Below, piece after piece: positions 37,596 to 47,009 of a DNA stretch of 58,751 nt. How positions within the stretch are numbered: the first letter of the stretch is position 1; every line of letters starts with the position of its first letter. The notes beneath the pieces are model-generated. The model worked only from the letters and a program-made list of their open reading frames with translations. It made no database searches and was not told the origin of the DNA. The stretch comes from a virus. A program made the translations under genes and the position numbers. The stretch spans positions 1 to 58,751 of the IMG/VR virus record IMGVR_UViG_3300019884_000062; one strand, given 5' to 3'.

Positions 37596-40339
37596 AACGC
37601 AGCTCCTGCCCTGAACGCCCAGACGAACACCGCACGAGTGCGATAGTTCGGAGAAGTACCGCCCCAACCGACCGTGAAGCCGGTAGACGTTGAAACCGCA
37701 AGGTTGGATCGCTCTACAACTCCTGAATCCCAGAGAATGGAGCAGACCGGTCCCATCAGCTCGGACATCGTTGCCCCGTACACATAGGACGCGGCGCCGA
37801 ACACGTGCGGCGTTACGAAAGTGTTGTCTATAACGGTCCAGAGCGCGTCATCAGAGGCAACACCATACCCGTTCGGAAATTTGCCCTTGAACTGGATGAG
37901 GCCGGCTAGCGGCCAACCGAGGCTCAGATACAACTCCGGCGCGGAAGGCTTGTCGTGGCTAAGGATCGCGGCGAAGTCGAAGAGCGCCAGCTTGCCGCCA
38001 TCCTGCACATCGTCGGACGCGCGCCGGACCGAGGTCTCTACCGCCATACCTAGCGGTGTGTCCCAAGCGAGCTGCCGGCCAAAGTGGTCGAACGGACCGT
38101 GCGGCGTCATCCGGATCTGTGGCTGTACGCCCGGAAGGATGGAGATGCCGTTGCCGTTCACGAAGGTCTGGATCGTACCGGTGAAGCTCGCCGTACCGCT
38201 GGCCGCATCAATGTTCACATTGAGGTCATTCTCGGAGTCGTACGCCTTGATGCCGGTGCTCGTGATCTCGATACGCGAGCCGGACAATGCGGTCCGAATA
38301 GCAGCTGCCAGGATCCAGTTGGCCGTGATCGTCCCAGCCGTGACCTTCGAGACCGAGAGGTCAGAGATGTGAGCGTTATCAAGGAGATCCGCTGTCGCTT
38401 GAACCGCAGCGGAAGCTGCCGACTTGTTACCCATCCGGTCCACGGCTACGATGCGAACCCAGATGGCCTCCGTATTGGGGATCTGGAAGGTGCCCACGGC
38501 GCCAATCAGACCGAGCATCATACCGATGTTGGCGGCTAGCTCGCCGACCTTGTTGGAATCGTCCGGGTAGAAGTGATCCGAGCCGCCCACGTGAACATTA
38601 AGCCGCACCAGATCCGGCTCCAGATTGAACGTGCCGCCGCTCGCCTTCCCAAGGTTGTGCGTGACCTGGATTGCGATCAGTGAGCTAGCCACGATCGGCG
38701 CGGCCGGCGTGCTCGGCGCGAACAGGTCTCCGGTTGTGGTCTGGAAACTTGAGGCGGAGTACGGTCCCTGGTGTGGCGGGTTAGCCGAGTCCACGGCCCG
38801 AATCTGGAACTCATACCGCACGCCCGGCGTGAGCTCAAGGATGGTCGCTTCGTTCGTGCCCCATGGGACGTTGATGTAGTGCCATTCCGGATCGGCCGAC
38901 ACCGCGTCGGAAACCGGTGCGGTCCAACGATTCGTCTCCAGGTCTCCCCATTTGAATGGCGCGAGCTGTCCCCACTTCACCGCGTAGCCGAGGATCTGGT
39001 CAATCCGGTAGCGGATCTCATAGTGATCGCCATCAGTGATGACGGATGCGTCACCATTCAATGGAGTCGTCCAGCCCACCCGGATGACTGCCTTGGTATC
39101 ATTGGTGTCAACGGACTGGTACGCGCCAAAGTTCCAAGTCGTGAACGCAGGCGCAGCCGGGATGGTTAGGTCGGCTCCGCCGCCTTCCGGGAGGTTCGGA
39201 CGGATGCCGATCGGTTCCGCCGCTACGGTAACGGACCGGTTTAGCGCACCGACCACCACGGTGGTCTCGCCGGACTCCGGCGCGTAGTACGGCGACAGAT
39301 CCAACCACGCTCCGTCAACGGTTCTGAAGGCGACCGTCCACCCTTCTGGTACCGGCCAAGTCATTTCGACGCAGCGGAGCGCGACCGGGTTGATCGGCTG
39401 ACCCTCCCAGTAGACCTCACGCGACGGGTCGATGAACCCGTTGTTCGGGTCGTACACGTTGAGATAGTCCCCAACGGCGAAGTCTCCCTTGATGTCAAAA
39501 GCGTCCGTGCTGAGAGTAACCGCCTGTCGCTTCCCTTGAAACTGGGAGAGCGCTAGTTGAGCGCGGGTCGCAGCATTAGCGGATGAGGTCTCGCTCTCGC
39601 TCACGAGCCGGACAACCTTGATGTCCCCGCCGTGAAGGTGGTTGAATGGCGTAGCCGGCCCGTTCGCCGAGCCGGTCGCGATCGAGCCACCTTCGCCTTC
39701 AGCGAGCAACACGACGCGGGTGGTGTAGTCCTCCACATCCTCGGCTAGCGCCTGATTGCCCGGGAAGGCCGAGATCAGCAAGTCACGTCCTGCGGACTTA
39801 GACCGCATTAGGATGGCCTTAGGCGTGGTAACGTACAGTTGCGCGATCGTACCTGCGTCTAGCGTCCCGTTGTTGTTTACGCGCCACTCCGCGTCGAAGA
39901 TGGACGTCACGTAGTCGAGTGCCTGGCGCGGAGTCTGCCAACGGTGGACCCCGGTGTAGGTCCCAGCGATGGAATTGATGATGCCCGAGATCACCGACCC
40001 GCTCGGCGGCAACAGAGCCGCGACCGAGGCCGCGAAGGTCTGCGCGGTAAGCGTGACGGCGGTCTCGAAGACGTCTCCCTTGCCGTCCTCATCACCGAGC
40101 CAGTAGGCCATACCCGACCCGTTGAGTAGGAATTCATTTTGCGCATCCCGGCGCCTGAACACGCCGACGTACCGCGCGGCGGTCAGAAGATTGTCGCCAT
40201 ACTCCGCCGGATTGACATGGTTCGGTAGCACGGCGATGTGACCAAAGTACGAGAGCTGATCGAGGATTGATCGCGGCGTGGACTCGCGGAGCCGGAGCTG
40301 CCACGAGCCGAGCGCCTGCTTGACCTCGGTGATCGTCAT
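37592..40339 (-). CDS. Large minor tail protein with fibronectin III-like domains
   Basis: 915 residues; ATG 40339 (ATGA). The N-terminal 350 residues resemble the Gp37-like siphovirus tail family; the middle carries FN3-like segments (AVIRVGWTTPLNG, RYEFQIRAVDSANPPHQGPYS) and the C-terminus a long repetitive beta region (ITSTGIKAYDSEND). It is probably the central tail-tip protein contacting the host. Position after the distal tail protein fits this role. Confidence 0.8.
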   Translation of the reverse strand: MTITEVKQALGSWQLRLRESTPRSILDQLSYFGHIAVLPNHVNPAEYGDNLLTAARYVGVFRRRDAQNEFLLNGSGMAYWLGDEDGKGDVFETAVTLTAQTFAASVAALLPPSGSVISGIINSIAGTYTGVHRWQTPRQALDYVTSIFDAEWRVNNNGTLDAGTIAQLYVTTPKAILMRSKSAGRDLLISAFPGNQALAEDVEDYTTRVVLLAEGEGGSIATGSANGPATPFNHLHGGDIKVVRLVSESETSSANAATRAQLALSQFQGKRQAVTLSTDAFDIKGDFAVGDYLNVYDPNNGFIDPSREVYWEGQPINPVALRCVEMTWPVPEGWTVAFRTVDGAWLDLSPYYAPESGETTVVVGALNRSVTVAAEPIGIRPNLPEGGGADLTIPAAPAFTTWNFGAYQSVDTNDTKAVIRVGWTTPLNGDASVITDGDHYEIRYRIDQILGYAVKWGQLAPFKWGDLETNRWTAPVSDAVSADPEWHYINVPWGTNEATILELTPGVRYEFQIRAVDSANPPHQGPYSASSFQTTTGDLFAPSTPAAPIVASSLIAIQVTHNLGKASGGTFNLEPDLVRLNVHVGGSDHFYPDDSNKVGELAANIGMMLGLIGAVGTFQIPNTEAIWVRIVAVDRMGNKSAASAAVQATADLLDNAHISDLSVSKVTAGTITANWILAAAIRTALSGSRIEITSTGIKAYDSENDLNVNIDAASGTASFTGTIQTFVNGNGISILPGVQPQIRMTPHGPFDHFGRQLAWDTPLGMAVETSVRRASDDVQDGGKLALFDFAAILSHDKPSAPELYLSLGWPLAGLIQFKGKFPNGYGVASDDALWTVIDNTFVTPHVFGAASYVYGATMSELMGPVCSILWDSGVVERSNLAVSTSTGFTVGWGGTSPNYRTRAVFVWAFRAGAAL

Positions 40340-41553
40340 CGCTTCACCACCGCCGTTGTTTCGCTTACTGCGCCGATGTATTGGTCTCTTAGGACGGTCG
40401 CTGCGTCGCCAGCCGCCGCCGAGCCGCCAGCGAAAACAACTCCTAAGTAGACGTCCAACCCGGTCACGGCTGCCTTCGAGATCCCACGATCGGTTGTGTA
40501 GGCCACGGTCTTGCTCGACCCCACGATGAACCGGTTACCATCCGCATCATCGGCAGTCGCAGTCACGTAACCGGTCGCGGTCTGGTTGCTAGCCGTCTCC
40601 GTGGTCTCCAAGTACGCACCAAGAGTAGAGCTGACATCGGTCTGGATGTAGACCTCGGCGAGCCGCGACCCGCGCCGGAGCGAGACGTCCACATAGGTCC
40701 GACCGATCGTATGTGCCTTCAACAGACGTATGGTCGCTAGCTCGAAGTCGTTGCGGATGACGGTCATGGAGTCGAAGTTACCAAGCGATGTCGTCGCTCC
40801 GCCGCGCGCGATATGCCAGGCCTTAGTCTCCCATGCCGTCCCGCCCCAGGCCGAGACTTGGAGCATACCGGCGGCCAACAGCGGCGTAACGCGCACGAGA
40901 CCGTTGTTCAATTCCCAACCGGTCGCCGAGGCGCGGATGCCGACTCCGGTACGTTCGAACCCTCCTGTTAGGACTCGCACGCGGCCGGCTGGGTAAGCGA
41001 GCGCTGAGCAAGCGTAGCGCGGGTTGATGTTAGCCGGGATGGTGCGGTAGATCGTGATTGCGCCGTCCGTGCCGGTTCGCGTCATCGAGGTCGAAGGCAG
41101 CGTGGAGCCGGTGAAGTAGGCAGTATGGCCGATCGGCGGAGCGTGCCAACGCTCGCCCGTCAACACGTAGTTGTTGGCCCGTACCACAGTCCCCATTCGA
41201 CTCTCGATATCGAGTACGTTGTCCGGTCCGTACTTGGACAAGATGAAGTTCCACTCGAAGGAACGCATCATGTCTTCCGGCCAGTCGAGCACGGACGCAC
41301 CAACATCCTGCACTCGATAGAAACCGTCCTGATCGGACTTGTTGGAGAACCGGACCGGCACGATCCGGTCGGCAAGTCCAAGGATGTCCTCTTGCTTCCG
41401 TTGTACCTCCGCAAGGTCAGCGCCTCGGTAGCCGATGAAGTGTTGGCCGGTCACCTGAATCGTCCGCTCGCCGGTGCCGGCGTTATGCTGCTCGGACAGC
41501 TCGTGTCGCTCGGAGACTTCCAAGCGACCGATAGTCATCAGACCCCAGCTCAC
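40336..41553 (-). CDS. Distal tail / minor tail protein
   Basis: 405 residues from GTG 41553 (GTGA). N-terminal part starts TIGRLEVSERHELSEQ, then beta-rich regions (YRVQDVGASVLDWPEDM; WHIARGGATTSLGNF). By size and position between tape measure and tip it should be the distal tail hub or an adapter. Several palindromes (40440, 40962, 41326) force rare TTA, CTA and ACA codons. Confidence 0.75.
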   Translation of the reverse strand: MSWGLMTIGRLEVSERHELSEQHNAGTGERTIQVTGQHFIGYRGADLAEVQRKQEDILGLADRIVPVRFSNKSDQDGFYRVQDVGASVLDWPEDMMRSFEWNFILSKYGPDNVLDIESRMGTVVRANNYVLTGERWHAPPIGHTAYFTGSTLPSTSMTRTGTDGAITIYRTIPANINPRYACSALAYPAGRVRVLTGGFERTGVGIRASATGWELNNGLVRVTPLLAAGMLQVSAWGGTAWETKAWHIARGGATTSLGNFDSMTVIRNDFELATIRLLKAHTIGRTYVDVSLRRGSRLAEVYIQTDVSSTLGAYLETTETASNQTATGYVTATADDADGNRFIVGSSKTVAYTTDRGISKAAVTGLDVYLGVVFAGGSAAAGDAATVLRDQYIGAVSETTAVVKR

Positions 41554-44366
41554 TTGTACCCCTTTGCATAGCGGTCCAGCTCTTCGTGCAGCTTCGCCAC
41601 GAACTTACGCGGCACCTCAGGGTCATCGAGGTCCCAAGTCCCCGTGATGCTCACGGTACCGATGGTAATCGTTCGGTCTCCGCCGCTCGGCGCTGCCGGC
41701 GCGGGTGGCCGTTCCACGTGAGCGGCCATGCCGGCGTTAGCCTGGCCTACCGCCGCACCCGCCGGCATCGGCACCGCCTTCGACACGCCGCCGAGCGTCC
41801 GGGCAACCGCGTCCCGCGCGGCTTTCGCGGTCCCGATGATGCCGGATGCGAAGTCCTCGACCATATGCTGGCCACGGTACTTCACATATCCTCGGCCGGA
41901 CAAGGGGCCTTCCTTCGCAGGCGAGCCCGGCAAGAAGCGCGTCACGGAGTTGACGATGTTGCGAGCGGTATCTGCGACTACGCCAAGCATCGACCTGATC
42001 CCGTTGATGAATCCTTGGATTAGCTCGCGTCCCTTGTTGTATAGCATGCCACCGAGGTTCCCAATGGCGCCGATCACGCGGCCCGGGATGCCCTTGACGA
42101 AGCTGATCAGCGAGCCGGTGCCGCCTTCCGCCGCGCGCTTGAGTTCGTTGAAGAACCCTCGCACCTTGTCCACGATTGCTTTGATACCGTTGATGATCGC
42201 CACGATCGTGTTGACGGCGGTCCGCACGATAGCAGCAATCGCGTTCCAAGTCGTCGTGAAGATGAGCTTGATCGCGTTGAAGACCGTGGTCACGATCGCC
42301 TTGATCGCATTCCACGCAGTCGTAAAGACCGCCTTCTGGAAGTTCAACCAGGCGACGATGAAAGGCTTGAGGAAGTTGACAACAATCTCGATTGCCTTCT
42401 TGATGGCGTTGAAGGCGGCTGTGGTAGCCTTCGAGACTCCGCTCCAAATTGCGCCCCAGATCGCCTTCTGCGCGTTCAGCCAACCCTCGATGAACGGTCG
42501 CAAGAAGTTGATGACGGCCGTCACGACCATCTTGATTGCGTTCCACCAGTGCTCGAAGAGGAATGCCACGAACCTGAGGATGGGCTCCCATATGGTCCGC
42601 ATCAAGGTGATCCAGACCGCGAACAGAGCGTCCATGATCGCGAACGCAGTCTTTACCACAGAAACGATGAGGTCGAAGGCTGCCTTCCAGATCGGCGCCA
42701 CGACGCTGAAGATGGTCTTGAGAACGTTGAACCAGGTCCGCGCGACCGTCAGCCATGCGTTGAAGATGACCTTGATGACCTTCCATGCCGCTTCGAAGAA
42801 TCCTGAGATAGAGCCCCAGATATTCTTGAAGAATGGCACGAGCGTGTTCATGAACCACGAGGCAACCGCTTGTGCGGCCTTCTTGATCGCGGCCCAAACC
42901 GCGAGCACGATGTTGCGGAAGGTCTCGCTGCGCTTCCACAGAAGGATGATCGCGGCCACCAGCAGAATGATGGCCAATACTACCAGGCCGATAGGAGAAG
43001 TCAGGAATACCGCGTTGAACAGACGCCAGGCGAGCGCTAGCACCTTGATGGCGACGGTCCACGCGACCGTCACGATCCGCAGGAGCTTCATCGCGACCAC
43101 GAGCGCCTTCACGGCTCGCACGAACTGCATCACCTTGACGGCTACACCGAGGAACAGAAGAAAGCCGGCCGTCACCATAGCGATGTTGAGAATCAACGAC
43201 TTCGTGCCATCGTCCATGCTGTTCAGGAAGTTGGCGAACTTCGTCAGTGCCTTCACGATCTTCGTGATGGCCGGCAACAGAAGCGTCCCGAATGCGATGG
43301 CGGCGGTCTCCGCTGAGCCCTTCAATTGCTCGATGGCTCCGGCGGTGTTGTCGAGCCGCTTAGCCGCGACCTCTTCCGCCGTTACCTTGCCCATGGCGGT
43401 GGCCATCTCTTCGAAGCCCTTGCTGCCGGCCTTCGTGAGCACTGCCGCCGCTCGGATCGCATCCGAGCCAAAGATGGTCTCCAGCGTGAGCTGCTTCTGC
43501 TCCGCCGTCATGTTCTTGGTGCGGTCCTGCAAAAGCTGTGAGATGTCGGCCAGAGACTTGATGTTTCCCTTGGCATCGAAGAACTGGTTGGACCCGTCCT
43601 TGGTGACTAGCCCCAGTTCCTTGAAGAGCTCAATCTGCTTCTTGGTGGTCGGCGAGAGGTTCGACAGCATCGTCTTGAGCGAGGTGCCGGCATCCGATCC
43701 CTTGATGCCGGCCTGGCCCATAAGGGCGATGGCAGTCGCTGTGTCCTCAAAGGACAGTCCTACTAGGTTGGCCACCGCGCCGACTTGCTTCAGAGACTGC
43801 CCAAAGTCGCCCACGGAGATAGAGGATGCGTTGGCCGCGCCGGCAATCTGGTCCGCCACCTTGGGGAGATCGCTCGCCGAGAGGCTGAACGCGTTCATCG
43901 CGTCCGCCGCTAGCTCCGCCGCCGCCGGTAGCTCGACACCCCCTGCGGCCGCTAGGGCCACCGTAGCATCTGCGGCTCCGCCAAGGATTTGGTCTACTGT
44001 CAAGCCTGCCTTCGCAAGCTCCTCCATGGCGTTAGCGGCTTCGCCCGCACCAAAGGATGTATCCGCGCCTAGCTGGAGCGCCTTCTTGCGGAGCCGTTCC
44101 AAGTCCTCGGAGCTAGCGCCGGACACGGCACCGATCGCGCTGATCTGCTTCTCGAAGTCGATGGCGACCTTCGCGGCCAAGCCGATGCCTACGGCGATAA
44201 CCCCACCGGCGACCGCCATCTGGTGGCCGGCCTCATTGAAATTCTGACCGGAGCCCTTGGCAGACTTGCCGGTCTTGTCCATGTCCCGACGCGCTTGGTC
44301 AAGTCCCTTGCCGTCATAATCGACTTGGACTTTGCCCTTGGCTGTGCCCAGATTGTAGTCTGCCAT
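41550..44366 (-). CDS. Tape measure protein
   Basis: 938 residues, ATG 44366. N-terminus VQVDYDGKGLDQARRDMDK, then a long Ala/Gly-rich helical domain (TMP domain, about 60-330), many hydrophobic helices (about 380-500), tryptophan repeats (WNAIKAIVTTVFNAIKLIF and relatives at 590-730) and a Gly-rich C-terminus. Length in phages of this type sets tail length (about 940 residues suggests about 140 nm). Tandem palindromes at 43743 and 43757. Confidence 0.88.
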   Translation of the reverse strand: MADYNLGTAKGKVQVDYDGKGLDQARRDMDKTGKSAKGSGQNFNEAGHQMAVAGGVIAVGIGLAAKVAIDFEKQISAIGAVSGASSEDLERLRKKALQLGADTSFGAGEAANAMEELAKAGLTVDQILGGAADATVALAAAGGVELPAAAELAADAMNAFSLSASDLPKVADQIAGAANASSISVGDFGQSLKQVGAVANLVGLSFEDTATAIALMGQAGIKGSDAGTSLKTMLSNLSPTTKKQIELFKELGLVTKDGSNQFFDAKGNIKSLADISQLLQDRTKNMTAEQKQLTLETIFGSDAIRAAAVLTKAGSKGFEEMATAMGKVTAEEVAAKRLDNTAGAIEQLKGSAETAAIAFGTLLLPAITKIVKALTKFANFLNSMDDGTKSLILNIAMVTAGFLLFLGVAVKVMQFVRAVKALVVAMKLLRIVTVAWTVAIKVLALAWRLFNAVFLTSPIGLVVLAIILLVAAIILLWKRSETFRNIVLAVWAAIKKAAQAVASWFMNTLVPFFKNIWGSISGFFEAAWKVIKVIFNAWLTVARTWFNVLKTIFSVVAPIWKAAFDLIVSVVKTAFAIMDALFAVWITLMRTIWEPILRFVAFLFEHWWNAIKMVVTAVINFLRPFIEGWLNAQKAIWGAIWSGVSKATTAAFNAIKKAIEIVVNFLKPFIVAWLNFQKAVFTTAWNAIKAIVTTVFNAIKLIFTTTWNAIAAIVRTAVNTIVAIINGIKAIVDKVRGFFNELKRAAEGGTGSLISFVKGIPGRVIGAIGNLGGMLYNKGRELIQGFINGIRSMLGVVADTARNIVNSVTRFLPGSPAKEGPLSGRGYVKYRGQHMVEDFASGIIGTAKAARDAVARTLGGVSKAVPMPAGAAVGQANAGMAAHVERPPAPAAPSGGDRTITIGTVSITGTWDLDDPEVPRKFVAKLHEELDRYAKGYK
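43743..43769. repeat. Tandem palindrome pair in the tape measure gene
   Basis: GTCCTCAAAGGAC at 43743 and GTCCTACTAGGTT at 43757, 14 bp between starts, same GGACAGTCCT junction. Confidence 0.6.
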
Positions 44367-44373
44367 AGCGGAC

Positions 44374-44638
44374 CTACCCTCCTGGGCCAGAGAACTCCCC
44401 AGCGCCTAGATACTTCTGCATCACCATTCGCCGAGCCATGTCCTTGCCTCGCTTGGACTTCCGCCTAGCTTCCGCCTTGTCCAGTTCCTGTTCAAGATGG
44501 ATCGCGAACACGCCCACAGCCCGGTCGAGATAGAACGCTGCCGGCTGCTCGTCAATCCCCAGGAGTTGGCTCGGTCGCGTCCGGTACGTCGTTGAGAGCT
44601 GATAGAGCGCCCAGAGCTGCTGAGGATTCCGCACGAAA
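44374..44638 (-). CDS. Tail assembly chaperone extension (GT part)
   Basis: The downstream frame ending at 44374 encodes VRNPQQLWALYQL, PSQLLGIDEQPAAFYLDRAV and a basic tail, typical of the T part of GT chaperones. It is out of frame with the upstream protein by +1. Shift at TTT-C (44638-44635), where tRNA-Phe can re-pair on TTC, would join SDLVAF to VRNPQQLW. No independent start is convincing. Confidence 0.7.
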
Positions 44639-45115
44639 GGCAACCAGGTCGCTGGTACCTCCCACGCACCATTGGAAGATGAACATCTTGTCCTCTTCGT
44701 CCACATCTTCTGCCCAGAGAGCGCCGGGATAACTCGCCATCAGCTCTTCAGATGCGGCCTCAGCATCCCACAAGTTGCCGTCCAGCTCCGGCGGCTTCTT
44801 GGGACGCGTCAACACCTTCGGCTCGGCCACCACGAAGGCGGTCACCCGGTCGATCATCTCCATGGCCTCAAGGACCTTGGCCGGATCGCGCGCGAGACCC
44901 TTGACGGCTTGCGCCATCTTCCGGGGGTCCTTGGAGTCGATCAGCTCCACCTGCACGAGCGCGGTCAGCTGATCGAGGTCGTTGAGAAGATTCGCCTTGA
45001 TCAGACCCTGCGCACCCGGCCGGCGTGCGAGACATGTGTTCCCGGAAGGCAATGCCAACTCAACGGGGCGCATGCCCACGCCGAGTCCATACTTTGGCTT
45101 GGTCTTAGCCGGCAT
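44552..45115 (-). CDS. Tail assembly chaperone (G part)
   Basis: 187 residues; ATG 45115 after AAGGAG. Segment EEDKMFIFQWCVGGTSDL near 140 is typical of siphovirus G proteins. The downstream frame overlaps from 44706 to 44552. G alone and the G-T fusion guide tape-measure assembly before tail tube polymerisation. Confidence 0.8.
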   Translation of the reverse strand: MPAKTKPKYGLGVGMRPVELALPSGNTCLARRPGAQGLIKANLLNDLDQLTALVQVELIDSKDPRKMAQAVKGLARDPAKVLEAMEMIDRVTAFVVAEPKVLTRPKKPPELDGNLWDAEAASEELMASYPGALWAEDVDEEDKMFIFQWCVGGTSDLVAFRAESSAALGALSALNDVPDATEPTPGD

Positions 45116-45141
45116 CCTAGTGCTCCTTGGCTAGAAGTGGT

Positions 45142-45438
45142 CTACGCGGTCAACAACCACGCATGGTATCGAACTGAAAGCCGGTACGGCACCTGAAACT
45201 TCAGGCTCGCGTACCAAAGCTCGGTGGTCTCGTTGTAGGAGAGGTACGTAGACACCAGCGGGAAGTCCCCGCTAATGTATCCTTCAAACTCGGCCTCGGC
45301 ATCCGGATCGGTCGGTAGGCTGACATATCCACCGTGACCCCGGTAATCGGCCAGGTCGAACTCCCCAGAGCCGGCGAAGGCGTAGATGGAATCCTTCGCA
45401 TCGCCGGTCTGCGACTGGTGGTGCCAAGTCACGGTCAC
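45142..45438 (-). CDS. Hypothetical tail-region protein
   Basis: 98 residues from GTG 45438, overlapping the previous stop (GTGA). Beta-rich (ELWYASLKFQVPYRLSVRY). It lies between tail tube and chaperones. No function known. Confidence 0.6.
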   Translation of the reverse strand: MTVTWHHQSQTGDAKDSIYAFAGSGEFDLADYRGHGGYVSLPTDPDAEAEFEGYISGDFPLVSTYLSYNETTELWYASLKFQVPYRLSVRYHAWLLTA

Positions 45439-45797
45439 GGGAGTGGTCCCGTGATCTCGACCGTGGAACCCACGCCCGTACCGGCGCTGTAGGTCCACGA
45501 GATCATGCCGGCAGGGTTAGAGCGGAAGCGAGCCGCGTCCACCGTGACCTGCCGGACCTGGGCGTTGGTGACCACCACGGTAACGTCTGGATCGAACGTC
45601 TCTGCGTTCGGCGGAGCTACGGATGTGGGGTCGTCCAACTTGATCGTGAAGGCCACTCCCGTCGGGTTGTTGAACCGCAACAGATACTTGGCCGCGAACT
45701 GCGCCGCGAACTGATCCGGTCCAGCACTGAGCGCGTTCGTGGTCGGCACGGCAACCGGCTTGAGCGTCGGCAGCGTGAAGTTGGTAAGGGTTGCCAC
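45435..45797 (-). CDS. Hypothetical beta-rich tail protein
   Basis: 120 residues from GTG 45797 after AAGGAGG. Beta-strand-rich (AFTIKLDDPTS, VTVVVTNAQVRQVTVDAARF) with a Gly-rich end. Possibly a second tail-tube component or decoration protein given the position next to the major tail protein. Confidence 0.6.
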   Translation of the reverse strand: MATLTNFTLPTLKPVAVPTTNALSAGPDQFAAQFAAKYLLRFNNPTGVAFTIKLDDPTSVAPPNAETFDPDVTVVVTNAQVRQVTVDAARFRSNPAGMISWTYSAGTGVGSTVEITGPLP

Positions 45798-45806
45798 GAC
45801 GCCTCC

Positions 45807-46373
45807 TTACGGGAGTGGGGTTTCGGTCTCGTTCTGGACCCACTGCCAGACGCGGTTGAGGGTCGTCGCTTCGTTGGACTTGTAGCCCTTGCCGGAGGCG
45901 CCGGTGAGGAAGAACTGGCCATCGGCCATCTCACCCTCCAGGTTGTCGGTCGCCTTCGCTCGGTAGATGACGCACCAGAAGTCGCCACCGCTGTCCGAGA
46001 TTGAGCGACCCATGATCTTGAAGTACGGGCGCTGGCTCTGCGCGTAGGTCGTGCCGACGTACTTCGTGATGGTCTTGATCTGGTTCGGCGTAACACCCGT
46101 GGTTTGCACCACACCGCCGTACATGACCGCGACCGCCTCGAAGGAAACGCCTCCACCCTCCAGCTCCCATTCGACCTCGGCGCCGGCACCATGGGATGCC
46201 TGGAGCGCGTCATCGCCGCGTAGGTCTTCGAACTCCTCGACCTCCGCGAAGCTCAGAGTACGCGAGTTGGGAAGCTTGACCGCACTGCCGAGCGTCGTTG
46301 CCGCCGCATCCGTGTACGGCGTGAGACGTACCTCACGAAGACCGAATGGCAACGGGATTGTGTCGAGCGGCAT
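45807..46373 (-). CDS. Major tail (tube) protein
   Basis: 188 residues, ATG 46373 after AAGGGAGG. Sequence starts PLDTIPLPFGLREVRLTPYT and includes FAEVEEFEDLRGDDAL and EGEMADGQFFLTGASGKG, a pattern of siphovirus tube proteins of the HK97/lambda gpV type. Position before the chaperones is standard. Confidence 0.8.
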   Translation of the reverse strand: MPLDTIPLPFGLREVRLTPYTDAAATTLGSAVKLPNSRTLSFAEVEEFEDLRGDDALQASHGAGAEVEWELEGGGVSFEAVAVMYGGVVQTTGVTPNQIKTITKYVGTTYAQSQRPYFKIMGRSISDSGGDFWCVIYRAKATDNLEGEMADGQFFLTGASGKGYKSNEATTLNRVWQWVQNETETPLP

Positions 46374-46572
46374 CTGTCCCTCCCTTCAGGACACTCTCTG
46401 GTCCCGGCTCGCGGAACCTCTTGGTTTCCAACAACTTCCCAGTCTCCGGGTTGAAGCGGTGGATGACAACGACGCCCGGTGCGGCGCCACAGAACTTCGA
46501 CGGGCACTTGACCTCCAGCCAACCATCCTCGGTTAGCTCGCCGAACTTCTTGGCCTCGCAACGGATTTCCAT
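46333..46572 (-). CDS. Small Com-like zinc-ribbon protein
   Basis: 79 residues. MEIRCEAKKFGEL with CPSKFC and IHRFNPETGKLL matches the small zinc-ribbon Com-like proteins of Mu and actinophages, which can regulate translation of nearby genes. Overlaps the major tail protein start by 41 bases, so a translational role is possible. Confidence 0.65.
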   Translation of the reverse strand: MEIRCEAKKFGELTEDGWLEVKCPSKFCGAAPGVVVIHRFNPETGKLLETKRFREPGPESVLKGGTDAARHNPVAIRSS

Positions 46573-46573
46573 G

Positions 46574-46999
46574 TCAGACCGTCACGACCTCGAAGCGTCC
46601 ATCACCGAGGATGTACAGGTTGAACTGGTCCTCGGTGAGGAAGTCCAGATCCGAGCGCGGCACCATGAAGTCGTTTCCCTTGTACCAGTGCACGGTCTTG
46701 CCGTCTTCGACACCGAGCTTGGACCAGTTCTGCTCGGTGAGGGTTCGGATCTCGAAGTGCTGCGCGTCCTTCCATCGCACCATCTCCGTGCCCTCGCGCT
46801 CCTTGTCGACCTCGGCCTGCTCCTCTTCGGACAGTCGCCGGACCTCCGGCGGCTCCGGCTGCGCGGTTGCCGCGTCGGCAGTCGTGCCGTGAACCGCCTC
46901 GACCTCCGGCACGCTGTCCCCGGCTACGTTCGCCGGTAGCGGAGGCGCCTGCTGCGCCGAGCCGCCTTCGGCCGCACCAGCCTTCTGCTTGCCCGTCAT
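46574..46999 (-). CDS. Hypothetical protein
   Basis: 141 residues from ATG 46999 after GAGGAGGGG (other ATGs at 47002 and 47020 give an extra few residues). N-terminal half Pro/Ala/Gly-rich and disordered, C-terminal half folded (FEIRTLTEQNWSKLGVEDGK). Function unknown; in the head-tail region. Confidence 0.6.
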   Translation of the reverse strand: MTGKQKAGAAEGGSAQQAPPLPANVAGDSVPEVEAVHGTTADAATAQPEPPEVRRLSEEEQAEVDKEREGTEMVRWKDAQHFEIRTLTEQNWSKLGVEDGKTVHWYKGNDFMVPRSDLDFLTEDQFNLYILGDGRFEVVTV

Positions 47000-47009
47000 C
47001 ATCCCCTCC

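Noticed and set aside
41728-44247. 839-residue plus-strand open frame opposite the tape measure gene
   Set aside because: Mirror of the Ala/Ile-rich minus gene; low-complexity Ala/Thr/Ile composition, no ribosome-binding site and no plus-strand neighbours.
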